Source of the DNA: Parastagonospora avenae f. sp. tritici 18332-5
Taxonomy: Eukaryota; Ascomycota; Dothideomycetes; Pleosporales; Phaeosphaeriaceae
DNA length: 64,000 nucleotides
Direction of reading: 5' to 3'
Assembly: GCA_022559985.1 (NCBI GenBank)
Contig: JAFJTR010000044.1
Coordinates: 124,001-188,000, forward strand
Made by a program: the position numbers and the translations under genes. Shown here in pieces: positions 1-11,647 of this stretch; position 1 is the first letter of the stretch; every line of letters starts with the position of its first letter. The notes beneath the pieces were generated by a model. That model ran no database searches and was not told the DNA's origin. It saw nothing but the letters and a program-made list of their open reading frames with translations.

Positions 1-1
1 A

Positions 2-781
2 AGCCCGGTCCGTACGCGCAACGACCCGCCGCCTTCCGCCTTTCGACAGCCAGCTCAGAAACCTGCTACCCTGGACGATATGTCTACCTCTACGTTTCGG
101 ATCCGCCGATGGATGGAATTCGCGCCTAGACACCACGGTCTCAGCATGCGCATTGGAGAAGACATCAGCACGTGGGCGACGTTACCGGAAGAATGTTACA
201 CGCCCACACCACAAAAGCCTTGGCAAGGCATCTGGTGCGGTGACTATGCCGGACATGGCTGCGAGTTTCTAGTGGTCATGCAGCCAGACAACCCTAAACC
301 ACTTCCTGAGCGAGCGGAGTGGGCAATGCGATCACGCGAGCGAGACGGTAGCGTGAGTAGCGATGGGTCGTGGAGTACTGCGCCTACGGAGGTTGTCGCC
401 TCTGGGGACGAGGACGACGACTTTGAGACTGCAGACGACTTGGAGGACAGCGTCGCCACTCTACAGGCAGCATTCCATGCGGCAAGCTCGGGGAGCCAAA
501 CAGAGGAAACCGTGGAAGAGCAGGACGAGAGCGTCTATCAAGGACGCATCGAAGCCGTGAAGCTGACTGGCGATCCAAACATCCCACGCGGCGAGTACAC
601 GTTCATCGCCCCTGATATTGGACAGAATGGTCTGCTCAGAGTAGCATCTGAGGACATGTTCAAGGGTGCAAGGATTGTTAAGTCTGTTGGACATATTGCC
701 GCTCGTGGGTTCAGGGATGGTATGATGACCCTTAACACACCCCAGAAACTATCAATTGACTTCTTGCAGATACCTACATGA
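2..781 (+). CDS. FBXO31-like F-box protein, C-terminal part (5' end outside window)
   Basis: The reading frame is open from base 2 to a TGA at 779-781, so the gene enters from the left edge; the ATG at 80 is probably internal. The protein has a GIWCGDYAGHGCEFL motif and, about 130 residues later, KLTGDPNIPRGEYTF. Both blocks characterise the C-terminal domain of FBXO31 and related fungal and plant F-box proteins, where this domain recruits the substrate to an SCF ubiquitin ligase. An acidic, Ser/Glu-rich insert of about 90 residues separates the blocks. The F-box itself would lie upstream and is not visible. The family call rests on the two motifs; a role in SCF ubiquitination is inferred from the family. 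Confidence 0.68.
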   Translation, partial: SPVRTRNDPPPSAFRQPAQKPATLDDMSTSTFRIRRWMEFAPRHHGLSMRIGEDISTWATLPEECYTPTPQKPWQGIWCGDYAGHGCEFLVVMQPDNPKPLPERAEWAMRSRERDGSVSSDGSWSTAPTEVVASGDEDDDFETADDLEDSVATLQAAFHAASSGSQTEETVEEQDESVYQGRIEAVKLTGDPNIPRGEYTFIAPDIGQNGLLRVASEDMFKGARIVKSVGHIAARGFRDGMMTLNTPQKLSIDFLQIPT

Positions 782-1327
782 CGTCTCAGCTCATACTCAT
801 CTCACACGACCGATTGGCGCAATACTGGGAGACCTTCGGGCATGTCTCCTTCTACCAGCGAGTCAATATCGATGATTTCGCCCATATTTGAAGAAATCCT
901 GTTCATTGCTGCAACGACTAGTTAATCTTGACTTGGAATCAGGCCGAGTATGTGTTGCTTTGGAGGGGGGGGGAGGGGGGCCGTCTGTAATGTCAATTCA
1001 TTGTAGATGGCGTTCGCTGTGCACGCGTCATCATTTAAACATGGCATCTTGTTTGATCGAATACGACCCTGTTTCCAAATCTGGAGATCTACCCTTTACC
1101 ACGCGCCTAGCCACCTGTGAACGGCATGTGGTCATATGCAAGGCCCGCCAAAAGACACGCTAGTGCTAGACCCTTGCCGGGGATCCCCGCGGACGTCATT
1201 GCTTGATCAACAAAAAATCGCCGTCGCACGGACAACAGCTTTATTCTCCATACCGCAGACAACGTTTCCATATACCCTATTAAAACAATAACCGGACAGG
1301 GAGATAGACTCGTAGTCATACCCAACG
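782..1327. other. Intergenic, no gene
   Basis: This is the 3' flank of the F-box gene and the promoter of the DUC1 gene. A 91-codon frame (888-1163) has no family resemblance. The only structure I see is a short G-rich tract. Confidence 0.7.
965..980 (+). repeat. Poly-G tract (G9-A-G6)
   Basis: Nine G residues, one A and six G residues lie between the F-box and DUC1 genes. This is a simple homopurine run, prone to length errors and possibly to G-quadruplex formation. Confidence 0.9.
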
Positions 1328-2419
1328 ATGCCGGAAGTAACTCATCATGAGCAGTACATGCTGCACGTCACCGCAGGTCCTACGTACAATGTCAAAGACC
1401 ACCAAGATGTCCTCGTCAACACTGAGAAGCCCGTGAACATCTCCTCCGACCTGATCGACGCAAAGATCCACATGCGCATTCAAGAATACCGCGGTATCTA
1501 TGCTATAATTAACCTACTACACAATCATCACTGACCACCACGAACCAGGTCTGCCCAAAGGCTCACCCAAAACCTCGCCCTACTTCGAAACCCCACAACA
1601 CAAATACGACCGTTACTCGATATCTTTCTCCTTCACGCCCAAGGAAGACATAAAAGGCGACAAACTCGTTTTCGGCAACGACTTCGACCACCCGATCCGC
1701 GACCGTTTACCCCCACTTTTCGACAAGGCGTTTGGCATTGTGAAGTGGTGGATTGATCCCGGTCTAGATGGCGACGTATACGGCGACGAACCATACCTAT
1801 ACGGTGCGCTACTCAGCTCTATCAACGTGCTGCGGATAGGCGACAAAGACGGAAAGCAAGATGAGACGAAGCCCGACGAGAAGAGCAGCAGCTCAGCGGA
1901 CCCAGTGGTCTACACCGAAGGCGCATTCGGCTCCGGCGAGACCATCCGCAAAGACCTCCACCTGCCACCCACGAGCGCCGCGCGCCAAAAACACTTCCTC
2001 GCCGAGCAACACCGCAAGGACTTCACCTTCGAGGCCGGCCGCGAATACCAATGCGACTTCTTCAACCCGTACCTCGACTTCAACGAGTTCGCGCTGAAAA
2101 TCGGATACGGTCTGCCCGCGATAAGTATCATCGGACACTGGGATGGCCAGCCGCTACGGTACGTTATTTTCATGGCCCCCGATGTGCTAATGTTGTGTTG
2201 AGGGATTGGGGCTGACATAAGGTTACTGGGCTGACCAGGACGCATTCGCTTAGATATGTGCTCAAGAATCGAGAAACGGATAAGGAGCTGTTTGTCGTGG
2301 TTATTGAGCTGCTGCCGACGGAGCAGGCGAAGGAGGGCGCGCCGGTGCCGGGGGAGAAGTTTGAGGAGGCGCATGGTAAGGGGAACAAGGCGGAGGAGGA
2401 GAATGATGATTTGGATTGA
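1328..2419 (+). CDS. DUC1-domain protein (formerly DUF1769/UPF0590)
   Basis: Three exons, 1328-1493, 1549-2158 and 2254-2419, encode 313 residues; both introns are GT-AG and keep frame. The joined protein reads RGLPKGSPKTSPYF across the first splice and has FGNDFDHPIRDRLPP, FGIVKWWIDPGLDGDVY and CDFFNPYLDFNEFALK, the hallmarks of the fungal DUC1 (PF08588) family. The S. pombe member is a cell-cortex protein with a C2-like, lipid-binding fold. The last exon, KNRETDKELFVVVIEL, completes the domain, followed by an acidic tail. Without splicing, frame 1 stops 12 codons after the donor, which supports the intron. Cortex or membrane association is inferred from the family. Confidence 0.88.
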
Positions 2420-2667
2420 GGGTGGTGGGATGATGAGGTGCATAGGCAAGGCTTTTGAGGGGTTAGTGCACGGTATAAACAAGAAAGGAATGAGAGGACG
2501 TTCTGAATGAAGACAATTCCAATGACTCCGGTACTTCTATGGACTTTTTGGTATCTACATACTGCTTCTTTTGGGGCTGGATAACTTAGCAACGTCTATA
2601 ACACTTTAAAAGTCACAAGATCAGTCTACGCAGATCGCGCAGATGATTGCGGCACCTGGCAGCAGTC

Positions 2668-3831
<1,164 letters not shown>

Positions 3832-4561
3832 GGTTGAGCTGTGTTGTGACTCTGACAGCTCTCACGGGGAAATTTATGGTGTTGCTACAATGGCGCCCGC
3901 GGGCCGATGATCGGGAGCGGCGGAGTCTAGACTGCTTTCAGATGGCGTGGGATAGTAGGTCCGAGGACCCCGTGGGGTATCGAACTTCATCGTCTCTTCC
4001 CTCGACATTATCACATCGTGGCAATCTAAGAATCCTTGATCGTGCTGTGTTTGTTCTCGGGATGGGCTCGTTGATGGGTCCAGTTCTTTGCCAGTTGTGC
4101 TACAGCCAACACCATCCAGTCGAGCAAGTCCACATTTGTTGCATGAGCCAAGACTCACGAGTCCAATCAAACGCCCAAGAACTCCCATGATTGAGTTCTG
4201 AACTTGAGCAATTCGGCTTCTGTTACCAGCAGCTCTTCATAGAATGCTGAGCCCGCATGCATATTGACTTAACGTGGCTTTGGGCGTCAGTGTCGATGAG
4301 ACATATCTTTTTTACCTACAACATCACATATTGCGCATTACAACATCTCATCATATGTGCTCTCCTGTCTACATGTACGCACGCGATACAGAGCTGTCAA
4401 ATGTCAGCAATTAGTAAGCTTAGGTAAAGGTCGATCACGCGCCGGGGCCCACGACTTAAGTCATCCAGGCTCACGCCGTGTGTAACTCCCCTCTTGACCT
4501 TTCGATAATCAATTGTAATACTGAATATTTTCTCGAATTGTCGATATCGCAGCGGTCAATC
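3832..4561. other. Divergent intergenic region
   Basis: The region lies between LYS12 (leftward) and the dioxygenase-like gene (rightward), so it should hold both promoters. Short frames on both strands overlap each other and resemble nothing. I see no defined element. Confidence 0.65.
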
Positions 4562-5915
4562 ATGTTCAACATCAAGCTCCCTAAGCTTGCCTTGGCCTTC
4601 ATGACCTTACTTTGTCTCTGCTCTTCTGTATTGGCTCATACGCAGATGTCCTCTGAAGAGCGCGCAAACCATCATGGCAATACCAAGCGTGATAGCGAAG
4701 CTCTGGGCCAGTGTCTGCAGTCGCCAGAGATGCATGAGCACAACATCCGCATGACCGCTCACCGGGATGACACTCTCCACCGTTTCCGCAAGGCGCATGC
4801 AGCTCGCCGAGGTCAAGAGACGCCTAAGCCTTCATCTCAACTTCGACTAATGTCTCGTAGACCTCGGACAGCGTGACCGCGACTCTATCAACAAGTGGGC
4901 CGCCGTGGAACATGGAGGAACACCCGGCCATTCTCAAGACCCTCAAGACATCTTCAACTTCCGCTGGAATGAGGATTCTAACGACAACAACACTGGCTAT
5001 ACGCTCGCCGGCTTATCTACCTACGGCCTATACTGGCACGAAGGCTAGCCGCAGCGCGCGGACATTCGCGCTGGAAAAGACGGTATTTACCTGCGCCTGG
5101 CAATACAGATCATCGACGTGTCCACGTGCAAACCTCTTCATGGCGCTCAAGTCGACATCTGGCAAGCCACCTCGATGGGCCAATACAGCTCGACCATGGA
5201 CGGCTATCTCCGCGGCTGGCAGCCTTCTTCGAAATTCGGCACTGTCGACTTCGCCACCATCTTCCCTGGGCACTACTCTGGCCGCACATCCCACGTGCAT
5301 ATCGTGGTTCGCGCGCTGAATGAGAAGCGGGTCATACAATTCGGCATGATCTACTTCGACCAGGATATTCGGAATGAAGTTGAGGTAAGCGAATACACAG
5401 CGATAGGTGATATACCATGACTAATCGATGTAGCGAACCGACAAGTACAACAACAACAACAAGCAAGAACTCAAAGACAATCTCGACGACGACTTCATCC
5501 AATACGACTCGTCAGATGCGTACGACCCGTATGTCCGATGGTCCAGAATCGGTAACGGTCTTGGTATGTAGTCTGATGCAATTGACTTGCGTTTCTTCAC
5601 TAACCAAACACTACAGATGGCGGTATACTTGGCTGGATCACGATCGGAGTGAACACCAAGGAAAATCACGTGCCGCAGCCGCCAAACTCGAAGCGCAGCG
5701 TCATCGGCTGGCATCTCGAGCAACTCGATCATGGGTTTACGTCGGCGATAGGGAGGCATATGGATGCTAGAAAAGATCACGTCATGGTCCATCTGGCTAG
5801 AAAACCAATAGGCGGGTTTACATACTACATAGACCGTAGATTAAATTTACGATACATCTTGAAGCACTGCATGCTGCAAGAAGCTTGCGGTCGAAGTCTT
5901 GTTCATGGGCGTTAA
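4562..5915 (+). pseudogene. Secreted intradiol ring-cleavage dioxygenase-like gene with an in-frame TAG
   Basis: Four exons can be traced: 4562-4811, 4861-5384, 5434-5563 and 5617-5915, all GT-AG with branch-like ACTAAT/CTAAC. A signal peptide (MFNIKLPKLALAFMTLLCLC) is followed by a His/Arg-rich linker. The catalytic part has GLYW, STCKPLHGAQVDIWQ, then FPGHYSGRTSHVHIVV, which carries a Tyr and two His iron ligands of intradiol dioxygenases, and a typical C-terminus (YNNNNKQELKDN, GILGWITIGVNT). TAG at 5046-5048 sits just after GLYW, where homologs read through to the beta-sandwich. No GT donor precedes it closely enough for an intron that keeps GLYW. Everything downstream remains in frame, so the lesion looks recent, or the stop is read through. 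The family acts on aromatic diols outside the cell. Confidence 0.8.
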
Positions 5916-6243
5916 TATTTGCGCCATTTTCCCCCTTGCGCGAATTACACGACATCGAACAAGCCGTTGGCATTACGAAACGACTACTGCTCTATTACAT
6001 AAACGAAATCCTTCGGGCTAATTGCAGCCATAGCGCGAGTAAACAATACTGCTGTGTGACGCTGTTATACTTGGAGGATCGTTTGATCTCAGACAGCGAA
6101 GAGTCGTGATACCTATAGATCAAATGCCTCCTGGTATTTTCTGGTCCAGCATACTGCTACGACATCACAAATCACGATACATCTACACCATATCTCGCTT
6201 CTCAAATAATAGCCAAACCACTACGCGACCTCAAGTACAAACT
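5916..6243. other. Intergenic, no gene
   Basis: This is the 3' flank of the dioxygenase-like gene and 5' leader of the small membrane protein. In-frame codons run upstream of 6244, but the ATG at 6244 best fits the protein. Confidence 0.6.
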
Positions 6244-6498
6244 ATGAGCCTCCCGAACAACAACCAGATCTGCCTGCCACAAAAGCTCGCGTACAGCTAC
6301 ATCGTCATTATCATCCTCACACTACTGGCCGTCGGAATCTTCGAGTGGCTAAATGCGAAGCGCATCGGCCGGCTGATGGAGATGCTAGAAGAGGTGGAAC
6401 GCAATAAATCTGCGGACAATCAAAACGGCGGACTTACCGATGATCGTTTCTCTGCAAGCGTGGGCGGTACCAAAGGAGGCAGAAGTAGAGTGAAGTGA
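6244..6498 (+). CDS. Small single-pass membrane protein with ICLPQ motif
   Basis: The protein is 84 residues from the ATG at 6244. A short polar N-terminus with NNNQICLPQ is followed by one strong hydrophobic segment (YIVIIILTLLAVGIFEW, about residues 19-35), then a charged helix (KRIGRLMEMLEEVERNK) and a Gly/Ser/Arg-rich tail. An upstream ATG at 6106 would add 46 residues without visible features. I do not recognise a family. The neighbouring disrupted frame at 6735-7055 has the same layout and an ICMPQ motif at the same place, so the two look like a tandem duplicate. Localisation to a membrane is inferred from hydrophobicity. Confidence 0.5.
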   Translation: MSLPNNNQICLPQKLAYSYIVIIILTLLAVGIFEWLNAKRIGRLMEMLEEVERNKSADNQNGGLTDDRFSASVGGTKGGRSRVK

Positions 6499-6734
6499 GC
6501 AGACTGCTTTTTTCCATGGACGATGATCGACATGTTTGGCTTGGAAGAAGATCTATTTGTAGCAATCAAAAGTACAAGGACCTATTTATCGTCTAGCTAC
6601 ATACCACCCACTAGTATCATCCAGCAGCGACTATGCAGCAAACTCTCCCCTACAAGATATATCCCCAATCCCTCCCCCTCGCCTACAGGTTTTCCTCCGC
6701 GTCGATCACAAATCCACAATTCCATAATCCAAAC

Positions 6735-7055
6735 ATGCACTTGCACGAGAACTTCGGCGACGTTTCCGGTACCAACAGCTGCGACATCTGCATGCCACAA
6801 TGGCTATTCTAGTCGATTATCTGTTTCATCCTTGGGTTGCTGGTGTTCCTCTTCTGCTCATTCAACCATGCATCGAATCAGAGGAATCGGGCGGAAGCCA
6901 AGTTGAAGAAGGCGAGGAGGTATTGTTGTAAGGGGAAGGAGAAGGGGAGCGGGAAGGAGAGAAGAGGAAGATCGTCGGGCATTGAAGATATATGTGAGGG
7001 AGATTATGAAGAAGCATTGGAATCGTACTATCAGGAGTCTGAGACGTCTGGGTAG
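6735..7055 (+). pseudogene. Tandem relative of the small ICxPQ membrane protein, interrupted by TAG
   Basis: From the ATG at 6735 one frame of 107 codons runs to TAG at 7053-7055, broken only by TAG at 6810-6812 (codon 26). Before the stop it reads TNSCDICMPQWLF and after it a membrane span (SIICFILGLLVFLFCSF), then a Lys/Arg-rich stretch and an acidic tail. Aligned on ICxPQ, the stop falls on or next to a tyrosine of the intact neighbour. Alternatively a 51-nt intron with a poor donor (GTTTCC, from about 6762) ending at this TAG would remove the stop and keep frame, so the gene could still be functional. Confidence 0.5.
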
Positions 7056-7342
7056 AGCGTGGTAGAAGCTATTGACTCTTACAAGATGTCGTCAAAAGAC
7101 GTTCCGGAGCAAATGTGATCTCATCCCAGAATCTTCCTGAACTTGTCCACGCCGCTTCCCTTCCCTCGGACCATCAAATTCGTCTTTCAAAATTCTCAGA
7201 TGCCTCTCACAACGGCCTGTACATGTGCGTCGTCCCCGTGACCCAAGCCCCACCAATATGCTGGCATCTCCGCGATAGATCTGACCCATCGCGTTTCCTT
7301 CTGAGCTTCTTTCACTCCACATCCTCCCTCTCCACACCTCCA

Positions 7343-8371
7343 TTAAGTCCCATGTACCTCACTCAATATCCGTCCCTGCAGCACTCTCCTCCCCTCCTCA
7401 AAATCCTTCCACCCCTCCGTCGTGGCAATATTCCCATGACCCTCTATCAAATACCTCCCCATCTTCAGCGCCACCAACATGCCCCAAAGCAGATACCCCG
7501 TCTGCGTACTAAACTGCAGCCACCTCGCCGCTGGCTTCCCCATGTCCTTCAGCGCCTCCAAGACATCGTAGAAGCACTGCACCAAATCCGGCGAATGGTC
7601 CTCGTGCTTCGAGGGCTTGGCCAGCGTCGCGAAGAAATGCGCGTGGATAGTAGAGTCGATGACTGCGCACTCTACTTCGTACGCGCGCCGATCGGCTGCT
7701 TTGAAGGCGCCGAATTTCTCGTGGTGGAAGCCAGAACGCGTGTTGTCGTCGAGATCTAGTCCAGTGCGCGTGGCGAGTGTGAGCGCGGTGATGCCGTCCC
7801 ATTCGAACAGGCGCGTGTCGCAGGTGCAGCACTTGTTGCGTCGGCCATCGCTCATGGTTGCAAGCCAGATGAAGCAGCGGTAGTGCACCCAGTGACCGCA
7901 GGGTGAGAGTGGAAGGAATGTTGATATGCTGGCGTCACGGCCGGACTGTGTGGAGATCACGGGCGCGTCCCAAGGTTGGAAGCATATGCCGCATACAGAG
8001 GCCGGGTGAGGCGGCCGGTTATGGAGGGCGGAGTTTTGCATCAGGTCGTTGTCGACATAGCAGAGAAGCGAAGGTAGAACACACGGCGTAGTGCGGGCTT
8101 GCAGTTGCTGTGTGCCAGAAATGACGCGATACTGTCCTATGGGAGCTTTTTCTTGGATGCCGGTGGGTGTTGTGACCTCGATCTTGGGCACTGTGAGCTT
8201 TTTCGCGTTGTCGACTGCTTTAGCATCAATCTTTGAAGGCGCTGGTAAGCCGAAGGCTGCTCTGCTCGTCTCTAGAGCACGTGCTTTGTCCTCTTCGATG
8301 TCGGGAAGGAAAGACAAGGCGGCACCTGCTATGGCTTGTGAAGATTGCTCCGCGATCGTCGCCGAATTCAT
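7343..8371 (-). CDS. RING-H2 finger protein (RING cluster member A)
   Basis: This single-exon gene encodes 342 residues from the first in-frame ATG at 8371. A RING-H2 pattern is complete: C127-x2-C130, C158-x-H160-x2-H163-x2-C166 and C181/C182 with C184 (CGIC, CGHWVHYRC, KCCTC). The 27-residue spacer between the first and second ligand pairs is within the RING range. The N-terminal 120 residues are probably disordered, and the C-terminal 150 residues look helical with no recognised domain. RING-H2 proteins normally act as E3 ubiquitin ligases; that role is inferred. It is the only member of the local RING cluster that keeps a normal fifth zinc ligand, so it may not be a close relative of the others. 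Confidence 0.72.
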   Translation of the reverse strand: MNSATIAEQSSQAIAGAALSFLPDIEEDKARALETSRAAFGLPAPSKIDAKAVDNAKKLTVPKIEVTTPTGIQEKAPIGQYRVISGTQQLQARTTPCVLPSLLCYVDNDLMQNSALHNRPPHPASVCGICFQPWDAPVISTQSGRDASISTFLPLSPCGHWVHYRCFIWLATMSDGRRNKCCTCDTRLFEWDGITALTLATRTGLDLDDNTRSGFHHEKFGAFKAADRRAYEVECAVIDSTIHAHFFATLAKPSKHEDHSPDLVQCFYDVLEALKDMGKPAARWLQFSTQTGYLLWGMLVALKMGRYLIEGHGNIATTEGWKDFEEGRRVLQGRILSEVHGT

Positions 8372-9501
8372 CGTTAGGTAGCCTCTTGGCCGGAAGTGGC
8401 TTGGCAATGTGGGTGATATTCGGGTTGTCGTTGTGTGAGCGGGGAGAAGTAGCAGGCGAGAAAAGTGGGGCCTTGCTATAGCTCAGTGAAAGTGAGGAAG
8501 GCGCGGGAAGTGAAATCATCGAGCGGTTCACCGTCACTGTCTGAGCCAGCTGGATTCACTGGCTTGAACCAGTCGGAGTTCAATTTATGGACGCGCTTGA
8601 CTTGGTAGGCATTGAGTTAACAGTAATTGACCATCATCAGATTTATTCACATGCAAACCTGACATAATAAAGGCAGCAGCAGTGTCAAGACATTATGAGA
8701 ACTACACTTAGTATTATTGGACTGAGACGAATCTGGTACCTTAATTCATTGCTTCGTTGATCCCCGCCCTTCCCTTGCTTCTGTTCTGAACCGCATTCGC
8801 CCTGAAAAGCCACGGATCCGCATTGAGAGTTATAGAATAGCGATTACAGTATCTATGCCGTCGCCAGTGTGTTCTCGTTTCCTGCTGAGGGATGAGGTGG
8901 CATCCCACTAAGACTGCGGGTGGGTGCAGTCATGAAGAGCACTCTCTTACACAGAGGACGCCGTAGGTGCGTGATGATCTCACGAGGAAAATTCTAGACC
9001 AATCACACAGAGACTGAGTTCCATCTCTTTCAACCGTGAAGTGTCTGATATGCGGGTCAATCTCATACGATGTCCTCGCGCACCCGTCGGTATGTGTTGC
9101 GACCGCGAAACAGGGTATGGACGGGGGAAAAGCAACCGATGGCTGCGTCCGATGCGCACACGACATGGACACAGTATCCAGAATCGCCTCGTACTTTTCA
9201 AGCACTTCGCCGAGTTTGCGAGCCAGCAATGTCGTATGGTCTCGTTTTATGTTTCCTAAGTCTGGTTGGAGATAGCAAGCAAGTTGCACATGGGAGACCG
9301 ACCGATATATCGGTGGCGAAGGAAAAGTATATGCACACCATTCCGACGAGCCAGAAAACTTTCTGGAGAGATATCGCTCAGAGCATATTGATCGCCTGAA
9401 ACTGCTTGTATAATCGTTTGGTTTGCCGATTGCACCTTCGACATCGACTTGCTCTCCATCTCTTTTTACAACTTCTGGCTCCGAAGCACGGAAAGCTTGT
9501 C
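8372..9501. other. Intergenic between RING A and the RING B remnant
   Basis: This contains the promoter side of RING A. A 191-codon frame on the minus strand (8930-9505) has no recognisable motif or codon bias. It may be eroded coding sequence or chance. Confidence 0.5.
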
Positions 9502-10557
9502 TCATCTTGTTTCAGCTAAGGCTAAGGCCTCCGCCCAAGTCTTCAACGCCTCATTACTGAGAGTATCCTTGGGAGGTTGTAAAGACGCCGCATAGTTGTA
9601 AGCATTTTCGACTACTCCTGAAGTGAGATAATTCGTGTATGAGCCAGGCTTCCATGCAGGTGGGTTTGGAAAGGGAAGGCAATGAGGGTTGACAGCCCCT
9701 GCTAGTTTCGGATCATGTTTCCATGATAGACTAGCTGGCACTTTCGGATGCTGAGCAGGAATGGCATGTTGTGGTGTCGCGACTGCGTCTGATAACAACT
9801 AATGCTGTTCCAATACCACGGCATTCTCCATGGATGTGATGTCTACAATGGTCCGATTGTCTAATCTTTCGAACAAGGTTTGGAGAATACCATGCCAGTA
9901 ATCCTCAGGTTTTGATGGCGTTAGGGTTGGCTGGTAAGCGCCATTTGCGAGGAATCCCTGATGTCAACAACAAAAAGGCCGACCTTCTTGCTGCTGTAGC
10001 TGAAAGGTATATATAGATGCTGACACCTGAAAAAGCTCAACATCGTTGCGATCGCGATGCTCCGCGCCCAGTTTCCGACGATAGTCGTACAACATCTGGC
10101 CGAGAAGATGTCCCCTATCACTAGGTCGAAAACTAAGAGGACGCAACTTAATCCTAGAGGTCTTGTAAAGGCGGAATAGGTCGACAAGACATTTCTCGCC
10201 GTACACGTGGTTGCATCGGAGCCGCACGGGTCCCTCAGAATTATCGTAACCAGGATCAGGATTACCTCCGTACTGTTTCTAGCAAATGGGGCTCTTTCGT
10301 CCGTCCTCTTCAATATCCTCGATTTTGATGGATTCCAAACTGCCAAGGAAAGCTTGCTGCGAATCAAAAGTGTCACGATCTGCTTTGGGAGCGGAGTATC
10401 GTCTTGATGCGGGTTGAAGCTGGGTTGCATAGAGCATCGTATGGTCTGCCGAAAACGATTCGGACTGTGCACTGGTTTCCATGACGTTGTCCGTGATTTC
10501 TTCATTGGACGGACTTTGGGGCGGGGTTCTAGGCTCCGTAGCCTCGGGATTGCTCAT
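9502..10557 (-). pseudogene. Decayed RING-finger gene (cluster member B)
   Basis: From the ATG at 10557 (MSNPEATEPRTP) one reading frame can be followed for about 350 codons to TGA at 9502-9504, but it is broken by TAG (10279-10281), TGA (9964-9966) and TAG (9799-9801). The RING relics are SPIC (first Cys of CPIC now Ser) directly before the first stop, then CNHVYGEKCLVDLF, the family's C-x-H-x2-G-x2-C core. Where relatives have CPLCR this copy reads LRPLSFRPSDRG, so the last Cys pair is gone. The frame is otherwise kept between stops, which argues for point mutations rather than indels. The 5' end is divergent from RING C. Confidence 0.72.
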
Positions 10558-11038
10558 AGTGTTTGTATGGCCTGAACACAGAAGGGCATGATTCAATGAA
10601 AGTAATAGAAATGTAGAGCGTAGCCTTTGTTGTATGCTTGGCTGATATAGAGGGTGTGAAACGGGCGATGAGGTCGGCATCAGGACGTGAGGCAGGCGAG
10701 GCTACACACACGCGCTAAACACCTTAGTGCTGCCTATGATTGGTCACCGACAGAATCTGGTGAAGTCCTCCTTCTCGACTAAAAGATGTTCTGGCGATTC
10801 GTGGGCGCTTTACAAACTACTGCAAAGAGGCAATGGAGAGTGTTTAACTTCACAGTCGGAGTTGTGACCAGACAGCCGTGAACCATGCTACATGTGAGCA
10901 TGTGGACTATTTGTCAAGTTCCTTGCGCTTCACAAGTAGTTCAAGAAGAGTCTACGTTGACCTTTTTTGTCTCCTACCTAACATTGTAACTTTGACGCAG
11001 TACTCGCAAGTCTTCTTGTCTCTCACTGAAAAGATCTC
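10558..11038. promoter_or_regulatory. Shared upstream region of RING B remnant and RING C
   Basis: The 481 bp lie between two divergently oriented RING genes, so any promoters are here. I see no specific element. Confidence 0.45.
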
Positions 11039-11647
11039 ATGACATTTACTACACCCCAATCGCCAGCGCCGACCGCGCAAGAGTTCGAGGACCGCCATAG
11101 CACAGTCATAACTACGCTCAAAACTGAAAATCGTGAGTGCCCAATCTGTGGTATTCCGTACAGCGAGCTAGATGAGAACACGGAAAGCGAACGTCCTGCT
11201 CAAATCAACTTCAACGACTGCCATCACGTCTTTGGCAATGTATGCCTTCGCAAACTGATCTACGGGAACGATCCTTGGTGTAATCGATGTCCTTTATGTA
11301 GGGCACACTGGTTCCACACCGTGCTTGATGATAAGCTTTCGTTCATTACCGCAGCCGTGCTCGAGCTTGCTGAGGTAGAATTTAGAGAATCATTTGCTCG
11401 AAATCCGTCGTACTACAATCCCGAGTCAAAAAACTTCACGCCGATGGAAAGCCGCATACTACGAGAACTGCTAGGCGACCAAGGTCTCATTGTCCTGCAA
11501 AATTCCTCTACAGCAGAATACCCCGAAGCAATACCGTGGCTTTCACAGATGGAATACCCCTCGACGTGCTCGTGCGAGAAAAGGAAAACTTCTACGAGCT
11601 CGTACTGGCAGTCGCTGGCTGAAGACATTTGCTCAGCAAGAACGTGA
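11039..11647 (+). CDS. RING-like finger protein with Gly at ligand 5 (cluster member C), 3'-truncated frame
   Basis: The frame encodes 202 residues. Zinc ligands visible are C34-x2-C37 (ECPICG), C61-x-H63 (CHHVFGNVCL, with Gly66 where a RING has its fifth ligand, then C69) and C84-x2-C87 (RCPLCRAHWFH). A helical region follows (SFITAAVLELAEVEF). From about residue 168 the sequence becomes Ser/Thr/Lys-rich junk, while a better-looking coding frame continues in another phase. The gene has therefore probably suffered a one-base frameshift near 11540, and this frame ends at an accidental stop. The RING part is intact and could still be made. Function as an E3-like protein is inferred. Confidence 0.6.
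   Translation: MTFTTPQSPAPTAQEFEDRHSTVITTLKTENRECPICGIPYSELDENTESERPAQINFNDCHHVFGNVCLRKLIYGNDPWCNRCPLCRAHWFHTVLDDKLSFITAAVLELAEVEFRESFARNPSYYNPESKNFTPMESRILRELLGDQGLIVLQNSSTAEYPEAIPWLSQMEYPSTCSCEKRKTSTSSYWQSLAEDICSART

Noticed and set aside
8930..9505. 191-codon minus-strand frame
   Set aside because: No domain, no codon bias, overlapping frames on the other strand, and no splice signals linking it to the RING remnant.
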